Shown: piece after piece, positions 16,138-23,170 of the stretch
How positions within the stretch are numbered: position 1 is the first letter of the stretch
Layout of the letters: each line of letters opens with the position of its first letter
Origin: an uncultured Alphaproteobacteria bacterium
GTDB lineage: Bacteria > Pseudomonadota > Alphaproteobacteria > Caulobacterales > Caulobacteraceae
Direction: 5' to 3'
NCBI GenBank assembly: GCA_903909375.1
Contig: CAIVVM010000048.1
Span: 1-64,000, forward strand
Length of the DNA: 64,000 bases
Position numbers and translations under genes: made by a program
Notes under the pieces: generated by a model
What the model saw: only the letters and a program-made list of their open reading frames with translations
Databases searched by the model: none
What the model was told of the DNA's origin: nothing

Positions 16138-16193
16138 GAACAAGGCTCATGGAACCCCGCATCTGGCTGATCGCCGGCCCAACGGCAAGTGGC
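16138..16193. repeat. Right copy of 56-bp duplication (miaA start plus serB relic)
   Basis: This direct copy of 15376-15431 (50/56 identical) contains the working miaA start at 16149. On the minus strand it still reads MSLV, a relic of the SerB N-terminus (MILV in the left copy). It marks the right border of the vapBC insertion. Confidence 0.9.
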
Positions 16194-17078
16194 AAGTCGG
16201 CCCTGGCGCTCCGGCTGGCGGAGGCGACGGGCGCGGAGATCATCAACGCCGACGCGCTGCAGATCTATGCCGATCTGCGGGTGCTGACCGCCCGGCCGGA
16301 CGAGGCCGAGATGGCCCGCGCACCGCATCACCTGTTCGGGACGGTCGATGCGGCCGAGGGCTGGTCGGTGGGCCGCTGGCAGCGGGCGGCGCGGACGGTA
16401 ATCGCCGGCATTCAGGGCCGGGGCGCGGACACCATCTTCGTCGGTGGCACCGGTCTGTACCTGCGCGCCCTGACCCAGGGTCTGGCCGAGATCCCCGATG
16501 TACCGGCAGAGTTGCGGCAGGCGGTCGCCGCAGAGTTCGCGACGCTGGGCGAGCCGGCGTTCCGAGCCCGGCTGGCCCAGGTGGATCCCGCCGCGGCGGC
16601 AAGGATCAGTCCCGGCGATCGCCAGCGTCTGGCCAGGGCCTGGGAGGTCTATGCCGCCACCGGCCGCCCCCTCACCGACCATCATGCCGCCTCTGAGGGC
16701 GCCCTGCCTGCCGGCAGCTGGCGCGCCGTCACCCTGGAGCCGCCTCGACACGAGCTCTACGCCCGTTGTGATGCGCGGCTGGAGGCCATGATCACCCACG
16801 GTGCGCTCGAGGAGGTGCAGGCGTTGATGGACCGGGACCTCGACCCCGCCCAGCCCGCCCTGAAGGCCGTGGGCGTCCAGCCCCTGGCCGCCTACCTGCG
16901 CGGCGGGACGCCCCTCGATATCGCACTTGCCGCCGCGCGCCAGGACACCCGCCATTACGCCAAGCGCCAGTTCACCTGGGCGCGCGGTCAGACCCCGGAC
17001 TGGCCGCGGATCACCGCGCTGGATGCACAGGACCAGTGGCGGCAGTTTCTTGCGCTCTACCCCGACTTGACGACCTGA
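16149..17078 (+). CDS. miaA: tRNA dimethylallyltransferase MiaA
   Basis: This 309-residue enzyme transfers a dimethylallyl group from DMAPP to A37 of tRNAs that read codons starting with U. The P-loop [11 protein letters not shown] is at residues 10-20, followed by the Asp motif [29 protein letters not shown], and the C-terminal RQFTWAR segment. The length is normal. The 5' end lies in the right copy of the 56-bp duplication, so its native upstream region now belongs to the vapBC control region, which may have changed its expression. Confidence 0.94.
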   Translation: MEPRIWLIAGPTASGKSALALRLAEATGAEIINADALQIYADLRVLTARPDEAEMARAPHHLFGTVDAAEGWSVGRWQRAARTVIAGIQGRGADTIFVGGTGLYLRALTQGLAEIPDVPAELRQAVAAEFATLGEPAFRARLAQVDPAAAARISPGDRQRLARAWEVYAATGRPLTDHHAASEGALPAGSWRAVTLEPPRHELYARCDARLEAMITHGALEEVQALMDRDLDPAQPALKAVGVQPLAAYLRGGTPLDIALAAARQDTRHYAKRQFTWARGQTPDWPRITALDAQDQWRQFLALYPDLTT

Positions 17079-17122
17079 CGCGGGCATGCGACATCCCGTT
17101 CCCTGATTTTCGAGGAATACTC

Positions 17123-17158
17123 GTGCGCAAGATCCTTGTACTTCCCGGGCGGCCGTAA
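17123..17158 (+). CDS. ilvB leader peptide (attenuator sensor)
   Basis: GTG at 17123 opens an 11-codon frame, MRKILVLPGRP, ending at TAA 17156-17158, with GAGGA (17112-17116) at good spacing. Four consecutive codons are Ile-Leu-Val-Leu, the amino acids whose synthesis the downstream gene begins. Starvation for charged tRNA would stall the ribosome here and change folding of the RNA ahead, which contains a hairpin at 17163-17178 and an intrinsic terminator at 17201-17221. Regulation of Caulobacter ilvBN by transcription attenuation is established in the literature; this looks like the same device. Confidence 0.8.
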   Translation: MRKILVLPGRP

Positions 17159-17162
17159 CGGA

Positions 17163-17221
17163 CTGACAGAGATGTCAGGACCGACCGGTCGCTCGTCCCA
17201 GGCCCCCAGAGGGCCTTTTTT
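17163..17221 (+). terminator. ilvB attenuator (pause hairpin plus terminator)
   Basis: CTGACA (17163-17168) and TGTCAG (17173-17178) form a 6-bp hairpin with loop GAGA directly after the leader peptide stop. Further on, GGCCC (17201-17205), loop CCAGA and GGGCC (17211-17215) followed by TTTTTT (17216-17221) make an intrinsic terminator 42 bp before ilvB. The exact antiterminator pairing was not resolved by eye. Confidence 0.82.
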
Positions 17222-17262
17222 AATGTCCATTTTCCCCGTTTTCTGAAGCCAGGCCGCCCCAC

Positions 17263-19053
17263 ATGACCGCTCACCAGACGATCGAAGCCCAACTGGATGT
17301 TATCTCCGGCGCCGAAATGGTCGTACGCGCCCTCATCGACAACGGCGTGGACACCCTCTTCGGCTATCCAGGCGGCGCCGTGCTGCCGATCTACGACGCG
17401 CTCTATGCCGAGCAGCGCCTGACCCACGTGCTGGTCCGCCATGAGCAGGGCGCCACCCACGCGGCGGAAGGCTATGCCCGCTCCACCGGCAAGCCCGGCG
17501 TGGTTCTCGTGACCTCAGGCCCCGGCGCCACCAACGCGATCACCGGCATCGTCGACGCCCTGATGGATTCGATCCCGCTGATAGTCATCACCGGCCAGGT
17601 CGCCACCCACCTGATCGGCACCGACGCCTTCCAGGAATGCGACACCATCGGCATCACCCGCCCCTGCACCAAGCACAACTATCTGGTGAAGTCGGTGGAA
17701 GAGCTGCCGCGCATCCTGCACGAGGCGTTCCACATCGCCACCTCGGGCCGTCCTGGTCCGGTGGTCATCGATATCCCCAAGGATGTGCAGTTCTCCAGGG
17801 CCGCCTATCAGGGCCCGGACGCGGTGAAGTCGATCCACAACTATTCGCCCCGCGTGAAGGGCGACGCCGGCAAGATCGCCGAGGCTGTCGCGATGATCGC
17901 CAAGGCCAAGCGCCCGATCCTCTATACCGGCGGCGGCGTGATCAACGCCGGGCCGCAGGCCTCGGAACTGCTGCGCGAGTTTGCGGCGCTCACCGGTGCG
18001 CCGGTGACCTCCACCCTGATGGGCCTGGGCGCCTATCCGGCCTCGGGATCACAATGGCTGGGCATGCTGGGCATGCATGGCTCGTTCGAAGCCAACAACG
18101 CCATGCACGACTGCGACGTGATGGTGGCCATCGGCTCGCGCTTTGACGACCGCGTCACCGGCCGTCTCGACGCCTTCTCGCCGGGATCCAAGAAGATCCA
18201 CATCGACATCGACGCCTCCTCCATCGGCAAGAACGTGCGCGCCGACGTGGGCATCGTCGGCGACGCGGGCAATGTGCTGGCCGACATGATCGCCGCCTGG
18301 AAGCAGCGCAATCTCAGCGTCGACAAGGCCGCGCTGAAAGACTGGTGGACCCAGATCGACGCCTGGCGGGCCCGCAACAGCTTTGGCTATCGCCCGGACA
18401 CCAAGCTGATCAAGCCGCAGTATGCCATCGAGCGCCTGTATGAGCTGACCAAGGGCCACGACACCTACATCACGACCGAGGTGGGCCAGCACCAGATGTG
18501 GGCGGCCCAGTTCTATCACTTCGACGAGCCCAACCGCTGGATGACGTCGGGCGGCCTGGGCACCATGGGCTACGGCCTGCCGGCCGCCGTGGGCGTGCAG
18601 ATGGCGCACCCGGACGCGCTGGTGATCGACATCGCCGGCGACGCCTCCGTGCAGATGACCATGCAGGAGATCTCCACGGCCATTCAGTACGACCTGCCGA
18701 TCAAGATCTTCATCCTCAACAACGAGTGGATGGGCATGGTGCGCCAGTGGCAGCAGCTGCTGCACGGCGAGCGCTATTCGCACACCTATTCCTCCAGCCT
18801 GCCCGACTTCGTGAAACTGGCCGAGGCCTATGGCGGCGTCGGCATCCGCGCCGAGACGCCGGACGAACTGGACGACAAGATCCGGGAGATGATCGCGGTG
18901 AAGAAGCCTGTGCTGTTCGACTGCCGGGTGACCAAGGAAGAGAACTGCTTCCCGATGATCCCGTCCGGCAAGGCACATAACGAGATGATCATGGCCGGCG
19001 ACACGCGCGACCTGGGCACCATCATCGACGACAGCGGCAAAGGGCTGGTTTGA
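17263..19053 (+). CDS. ilvB: Acetolactate synthase large subunit
   Basis: This 596-residue thiamine-diphosphate enzyme condenses pyruvate to acetolactate (or with 2-ketobutyrate to acetohydroxybutyrate), the first shared step of Val, Leu and Ile synthesis. The N-terminal domain carries the catalytic Glu in RHEQGATHAAEGYARSTG, the central domain binds FAD, and the C-terminal domain has the TPP/Mg motif GDASVQMTMQE...NNEWMGMV. The ATG at 17263 follows the attenuator. The regulatory subunit gene, ilvH, is not adjacent but about 3.1 kb downstream. Confidence 0.96.
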   Translation: MTAHQTIEAQLDVISGAEMVVRALIDNGVDTLFGYPGGAVLPIYDALYAEQRLTHVLVRHEQGATHAAEGYARSTGKPGVVLVTSGPGATNAITGIVDALMDSIPLIVITGQVATHLIGTDAFQECDTIGITRPCTKHNYLVKSVEELPRILHEAFHIATSGRPGPVVIDIPKDVQFSRAAYQGPDAVKSIHNYSPRVKGDAGKIAEAVAMIAKAKRPILYTGGGVINAGPQASELLREFAALTGAPVTSTLMGLGAYPASGSQWLGMLGMHGSFEANNAMHDCDVMVAIGSRFDDRVTGRLDAFSPGSKKIHIDIDASSIGKNVRADVGIVGDAGNVLADMIAAWKQRNLSVDKAALKDWWTQIDAWRARNSFGYRPDTKLIKPQYAIERLYELTKGHDTYITTEVGQHQMWAAQFYHFDEPNRWMTSGGLGTMGYGLPAAVGVQMAHPDALVIDIAGDASVQMTMQEISTAIQYDLPIKIFILNNEWMGMVRQWQQLLHGERYSHTYSSSLPDFVKLAEAYGGVGIRAETPDELDDKIREMIAVKKPVLFDCRVTKEENCFPMIPSGKAHNEMIMAGDTRDLGTIIDDSGKGLV

Positions 19054-19520
19054 GTCGAACCACACCGGCGACCCTGGCCCTGGACAAGGCCGGCGTTGCC
19101 TACACCCTGGCCACCTACGACTACGACCCCGGCGCGGAGCGTGTGGGCCTGCAGGCGGCCGAGGCGCTGGGTGTCCCGCCGTCTGAAGTTCTGAAGACCC
19201 TGATGGTCAAGGCCGACGGCAAGCCGGCTTGCGTGGTGCTGGCCTCGGACCGCGAGGTCAGCATGAAGCGGCTGGCGGCGGCCCTGGGCGCGAAATCCGC
19301 CGAGATGATGAAGCCCGCCGACGCCGAGCGGCTGACCGGCTACCGGGTCGGCGGGGTCAGCGCCTTCGGCCAGAAACGCGCCGTCCCGACCGTGGTCGAC
19401 GCCGACGCGGCGGCCCTTCCCTCAGCCTTCGTCAACGCCGGCCAGCGCGGACTGCAGGCGCGGCTCGCGCCCGCGGATCTCGTGCGGGCGCTGGGCGCGA
19501 TCGTGGCGGCGATCAGCTAG
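19050..19520 (+). CDS. ybaK: YbaK/EbsC-type Cys-tRNA(Pro) deacylase
   Basis: This 156-residue editing protein hydrolyses Cys wrongly attached to tRNA-Pro. It has the YbaK fold with VLKTLMVKADGKPACVVLASD (catalytic Lys in the LKTL region), a GYRVGGVSAFGQKR loop and the VNAGQRGLQ segment. It starts at TTG 19050, overlapping the ilvB stop (TTGA), so it is translated from the ilvB mRNA and would follow ilvB attenuation. This coupling is unusual. The 3' end overlaps the convergent DUF1993 gene by 4 bp. Confidence 0.87.
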   Translation: MSRTTPATLALDKAGVAYTLATYDYDPGAERVGLQAAEALGVPPSEVLKTLMVKADGKPACVVLASDREVSMKRLAAALGAKSAEMMKPADAERLTGYRVGGVSAFGQKRAVPTVVDADAAALPSAFVNAGQRGLQARLAPADLVRALGAIVAAIS

Positions 19521-20038
19521 GCCGTCTTCACCCGCATGGCGCCCAGATAGTCGCGCTTGCCCAACGGCACGCCCGCCTGGCGCAGGATGTCGTAGGCTGT
19601 GGCAGCATGGAAATGGAAATTGGGCAGGGAAAACGACATCAGGAAGTGCGGCGTCGTGAACGGCATCTTCCGCTCTCCCAGCTGGAACACCACCTCGCCG
19701 CCCTCCAGGGCGTTGATTTCTTCCGGGGTCACGGCCTTGAGCGCGGTGATCGCGTCGGCCACCAGCTTCTGTAGTCCGGCGTAGTCGAGCGCAGGCGGCT
19801 GAGGCGGGCCGAACACGCCGGACTTCGCGCCCTCGATGGCGCCGCGCGAGTGGTGCGCGACCGAAACGATCTGGAACAGGAAGGGCAGCATGTCGTCCTT
19901 CAGACGCGTTCCGACGATGGTCGCGGTATCGATGCCGTTGGCCTCGCAGTACGCCCGGCCCTTTTCCAGAAAGCCGGCGACGGCGCCCAGGGTCTGCAGA
20001 TAGGACGCCACGCTGACGTCATAGAGTGAAATGGCCAT
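19517..20038 (-). CDS. DUF1993 family protein
   Basis: This 173-residue soluble helical protein belongs to the DUF1993 family, a DinB-like four-helix fold with no known function. Recognisable segments are SVASYLQTLGAVAGFLEKG, the ARLKDDMLPF-like stretch (TRLKDDMLPFLFQIV) and the C-terminal PNFHFHAATAYDILR, which holds two His residues that might bind metal. I chose the ATG at 20038 (MAISLYDVSV). It lies between ilvB and ilvH on the opposite strand. Confidence 0.8.
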   Translation of the reverse strand: MAISLYDVSVASYLQTLGAVAGFLEKGRAYCEANGIDTATIVGTRLKDDMLPFLFQIVSVAHHSRGAIEGAKSGVFGPPQPPALDYAGLQKLVADAITALKAVTPEEINALEGGEVVFQLGERKMPFTTPHFLMSFSLPNFHFHAATAYDILRQAGVPLGKRDYLGAMRVKTA

Positions 20039-20118
20039 TGGCAGGTTCCGTCCCGAAAGCTTTGATTTTGTGGATGCTGGCACGCTTCGCGCGGCGGAAG
20101 CCAAGCCGGTAATCGACC

Positions 20119-20433
20119 TCAGCGCGCGCCGATGCGGGCCATGACCTCGCGCGGGATGCCGTACTGGGCGACGACGGTGTTGCGATCGCGCAGGCCCAAT
20201 ACCTCGCGTTGGACCAGGAACCCCCAGACCGCGTCGGCGGCGGCCTTGACCAGGGCCGCCCGGCCCTCGCCGCCCTCATGCGCCGAAAGGGCGGCGAGCG
20301 CCGCCTCGACCTTGCGCCCCGCCCGTCCCAGAGACTGGGCCTGTTCCTCGAGCAGTTCATGGCGAAACACGGCGTCGCCGGTCTCGACGCCGAGCTTCTT
20401 GAGGAACGTCTGGGGCATGCGCAGGGAGGACAT
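20119..20433 (-). CDS. Small conserved helical protein (DUF6665-like)
   Basis: This 104-residue protein begins MSSLRMPQTFLKKLGVETG and is mostly helical, with a conserved-looking C-terminus (YGIPREVMARIG). I associate it with the DUF6665 group of small alphaproteobacterial proteins, but from memory only. It has no catalytic motif. The ATG at 20433 gives the compact form; a longer frame upstream overlaps the divergent DUF4262 gene and lacks support. The function is unknown. Confidence 0.65.
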   Translation of the reverse strand: MSSLRMPQTFLKKLGVETGDAVFRHELLEEQAQSLGRAGRKVEAALAALSAHEGGEGRAALVKAAADAVWGFLVQREVLGLRDRNTVVAQYGIPREVMARIGAR

Positions 20434-20579
20434 GGGGGGATAGTTGGCGGCAACTGCGCCGGGAGGCAAGCGCTGCGGCCTATACAGGTCACCATTCGAT
20501 CTGACCTTCTCGGGCCATGAACCATCGGCTTGACAGCGTCTCTGTGTTCGTTTTTTGTTCTGTCTTTGAGAGGTGAAGC

Positions 20580-21593
20580 TTGTTGAACCCACTCCTGCGC
20601 TGGTGGCATGATCGCGATACAGACCGACGCATCCGCAAACATGGATGGACGGCGATCTACGTGGGCGATTACGCCAGTGCACCGACCTGGGTCTACACGG
20701 TCGGAATCGGGCAGAGGCTGGGCCAGCCGGAGCTGGTGATTTTCGATGTCCCGAAGGAGACCGCCGCAGAACTGTTGTGGCGCGCGTTCAACGAACTCAA
20801 GGAGGGCATTCTTGTTCTGGAGGATGGCAAGCCCTGGCTGACCGGGGAGACCGACAACCCTCTGGTATGGCGCAGAGTGCACCAGACTCAGGTTGAAAGT
20901 CCCACCGGCTGGTTCACCCTGGCCGTGGAGCGCAGGGCATTGCATGCGGGTCGGATGTCCACTCTGGAGGTTTTCCAGCTTGTCCTGTCTGACGGAGGCG
21001 GTCGGCTACCCTGGGAGCCCGGCTACGAAGAGGGGCTTCGAGCGCGGCAACCGGCGCTCTACCTGCCTCTGACCGACTATGGGGATGTGCCGCTGTCTCC
21101 CCCCGAGCGGGAGGCTCTTCGCATCGCAGACGAGCATGGCTGGTCGATGATGTTGGTCCGGAGCGATCCGCAGTGGGCCTACACCATCGGGATGGCCGAA
21201 GTCGGAGCTCCGGAGATCGTTGCATTCCTACCGGCGGACACGGCCGCAAATCTTCTGCACGAGGCTCAGGGTCAGCTCACCAGCGGGGAGCTCCGGTTGG
21301 AAGATGGCCTGAGCTGGACGATCCGCGAGGTCAATGCCTGCTGGCGGAAGGTTGATGAGAGCCAGTACATGGGGCTTAACGTGTTTCGCCTCGCCAAGCT
21401 GCGGCATGAGCAGAAGGTTGGTCGTCGGGAGGCGGTGGATGCTTACCAACTTTTCCTGCCTGACCATGCCGGGCGCTACCCTTGGGAACCCGGCTGCGAC
21501 AAGATCATGCGCGACATGCAGCCCCTACTGTTCGAGCCCTTCACCCCCCATCCCCCGAAGATCGGACCGCTTGCGCGCATCATGAGGTCGTGA
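20580..21593 (+). CDS. Protein with two tandem DUF4262 domains
   Basis: This 337-residue protein is an internal duplication. The first half (about 15-165) has HGWTAIYVG...PTWVYTVGIG...PELVIFD and ends LPWEPGYEEGLRARQPALYL; the second (about 172-325) has HGWSMMLVRSDPQWAYTIGM...PEIVAFLP and ends YPWEPGCDKIMRDMQPLLF. DUF4262 has no established function. The start is the first of two TTG codons (20580), with GAGAGGTG upstream. It has no membrane segment. Genes on either side are on the opposite strand, so it is monocistronic. Confidence 0.78.
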   Translation: MLNPLLRWWHDRDTDRRIRKHGWTAIYVGDYASAPTWVYTVGIGQRLGQPELVIFDVPKETAAELLWRAFNELKEGILVLEDGKPWLTGETDNPLVWRRVHQTQVESPTGWFTLAVERRALHAGRMSTLEVFQLVLSDGGGRLPWEPGYEEGLRARQPALYLPLTDYGDVPLSPPEREALRIADEHGWSMMLVRSDPQWAYTIGMAEVGAPEIVAFLPADTAANLLHEAQGQLTSGELRLEDGLSWTIREVNACWRKVDESQYMGLNVFRLAKLRHEQKVGRREAVDAYQLFLPDHAGRYPWEPGCDKIMRDMQPLLFEPFTPHPPKIGPLARIMRS

Positions 21594-21642
21594 CACGTGG
21601 ACAACGACGCCCGGGAGCCGAAGCCGCCCCCGACGCATGCCC

Positions 21643-22002
21643 CTACCCCCCATAGAAGAACCGCTCCTCGGCGATCAGGCCGTTCTTCAGGGTATAGAGC
21701 CCCACCTCGTCCATGGTGATGCGCTCGGCGCGCTTGGGGGTCAGGTCCATCTTGAACCGCACGATGAACTGATCGCCATTGACGTACGACCCCTCGACCA
21801 AGACCCCGTGAATCTCGTGGTTCGCCGCCCACCATTCCCCCTTGCCGCGTACGCTGTCCTTGCCCACGGTCCGGGCCATGTCGTCTTCGCCGGGTTCAAG
21901 GCTGACGACATCGTCGGCCCAGTACTTCTCACCGGACTCCTCGAATTTCCCCTGGCGGCCGACGGCGACCAGGTCTTCGGCGATTTCCCGGGTCGTGGGC
22001 AT
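21643..22002 (-). CDS. SnoaL-like/NTF2-fold protein
   Basis: This 119-residue protein has the single-domain cone fold of the SnoaL/NTF2 group: MPTTREIAEDLVAVGRQGKFEE at the N-terminus, a loop EPGEDDMARTVGKDSVRGKGEW and the closing strand ITMDEVGLYTLKNGLIAEERFFYG. Proteins of this kind are usually small isomerases, hydrolases or binding proteins; the ligand is unknown. I chose the ATG at 22002 because AAAGGAG lies 6-12 bases upstream. It is divergent from ilvH. Confidence 0.78.
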   Translation of the reverse strand: MPTTREIAEDLVAVGRQGKFEESGEKYWADDVVSLEPGEDDMARTVGKDSVRGKGEWWAANHEIHGVLVEGSYVNGDQFIVRFKMDLTPKRAERITMDEVGLYTLKNGLIAEERFFYGG

Positions 22003-22138
22003 GGTGAGCTCCTTTGGCTGATGCGACACGCCAGGCCTGCTTCGTGACAGCGTCCTGTCAGCATGACGAAAGGCTCAACACCTTGCGGGCGGCGCTGGCC
22101 TGTGACACCTCACAGCAACATCCCAGGAACCCGAACCA

Positions 22139-22690
22139 ATGCCTGACCCCGCCCAGCCCGCTTCCGTCTACGATCTTGCCCACGCCGAGCAGGAGCAGAG
22201 CCGCGCCACTTTCGCCGTGCTGGTGGACAATGAGCCGGGCGTGCTTCACCGCGTGGTCGGGCTGTTTGCGGCGCGGGGCTACAATATCGACAGCCTGACG
22301 GTGGCCGAGACCGACGACAGCGCCCACACCAGCCGCATCACCATCGTCACCCGCGGCACGCCGCAGGTGCTGTCACAGATCGAGGCCCAGCTTCAGAAGA
22401 TGGTCTCGACCCGCCATGTACAGGACGTGACGAAGGATCCGAACGGCCTGGAGCGCGAGCTGGCGCTGATCAAGGTGCGTGGCTCGGGCACGGAGCGGGT
22501 CGAGGCGCTCCGCGTCGCCGATATCTTCCGGGCCAAGGTGGTGGACACCACGCACGAGAGCTTTGTCTTCGAGCTCACCGGGGCGCCTACCAAGATCGAC
22601 AAGTTCGTGGACCTGATGCGTGGCCTCGGCCTGGTGGAGGTGTCACGCACCGGGGTGCTGTCTCTTCAGCGGGGCGTCGAGAGGCTCTGA
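22139..22690 (+). CDS. ilvH: Acetolactate synthase small (regulatory) subunit
   Basis: This 183-residue subunit binds the large subunit, stimulates it and confers feedback inhibition by valine. The N-terminal ACT domain shows VLVDNEPGVLHRVVGLFAARGYNIDSL; the C-terminal domain has VADIFRAKVVD and FELTGAPTKIDKF. It is separated from ilvB by five genes on mixed strands, so it needs its own promoter. No leader peptide or attenuator is visible in the 136 bp upstream, so the two subunits are probably not co-attenuated. Confidence 0.94.
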   Translation: MPDPAQPASVYDLAHAEQEQSRATFAVLVDNEPGVLHRVVGLFAARGYNIDSLTVAETDDSAHTSRITIVTRGTPQVLSQIEAQLQKMVSTRHVQDVTKDPNGLERELALIKVRGSGTERVEALRVADIFRAKVVDTTHESFVFELTGAPTKIDKFVDLMRGLGLVEVSRTGVLSLQRGVERL

Positions 22691-22712
22691 CTTCAGGCCA
22701 GAACCGGCGCGT

Positions 22713-22736
22713 CGGCGCGGGGGTTTGTCCGCGCCG
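22713..22736 (+). terminator. Hairpin after ilvH
   Basis: CGGCGCGG (22713-22720) and CCGCGCCG (22729-22736) form a perfect 8-bp stem with an 8-nt loop. There is no T run, so its strength as a terminator is uncertain. Confidence 0.55.
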
Positions 22737-22794
22737 CAAACCACCTGACGCCGTAAGTTCTTCATTTTTCAACCCGGACACCCTATATGTCAGG

Positions 22795-23122
22795 GGTCGG
22801 GTTCGCCCGACTATGGAGATAAACGCGCACGTAATAAGCGGACTGGACCCGGGTGCGATTCCCGGCGGCTCCACCAATCTTTCCCCCGGGTATCGCCGGG
22901 ACAGTGCGGGGCCGATCAGCATCGACAGACGTCTAAAGGTGTTGCTTTCTCTCGGCGTGACTCACCGTCCCGGGTCTTTAAACTAAATGCGAACGATAAC
23001 TTCGCTGAGGAAGTCCGCCTCGCCGCGTAATGCGGTTCGGTGACATCCGACCTAAGTCCTAGGGGTTCAGATCCTTAGGCGGGGCCCGGAGGGAGCCTGC
23101 CAACAGAATCCCTCCACCTTTT
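22795..23122 (+). ncRNA. ssrA: Two-piece (permuted) tmRNA
   Basis: The gene has the alphaproteobacterial permuted order. The acceptor piece comes first, with the T arm CCGGGTGCGATTCCCGG and an encoded CCA at 22874-22876. After a ~31-nt intervening stretch the coding piece begins with GGGGCCG (22908-22914), which pairs with CGGCTCC of the acceptor piece. The tag frame is 22989-23030 and encodes ANDNFAEEVRLAA, so with the tRNA-borne Ala the tag is AANDNFAEEVRLAA. The 3' end holds a GGAGGGA/TCCCTCC stem before TTTT (23119-23122). A likely -10 is TATAT at 22784-22788. The 5' boundary is approximate. tmRNA with SmpB rescues stalled ribosomes and tags the product for ClpXP. Confidence 0.95.
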
Positions 23123-23170
23123 CTCTGAGCAGCCCTCAATAGAGATGCCCCAGCTGCGTGAGCGGGCGTC

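Noticed and set aside
15837..17087. 416-codon minus-strand frame running from vapB across miaA
   Set aside because: Only the last 77 codons (VapB) are real; the rest is antisense to miaA.
22877..22907. Possible ordinary tRNA ending in CCACCA near 22.87 kb
   Set aside because: The T arm and CCA belong to the acceptor piece of the permuted tmRNA; there is no anticodon arm.
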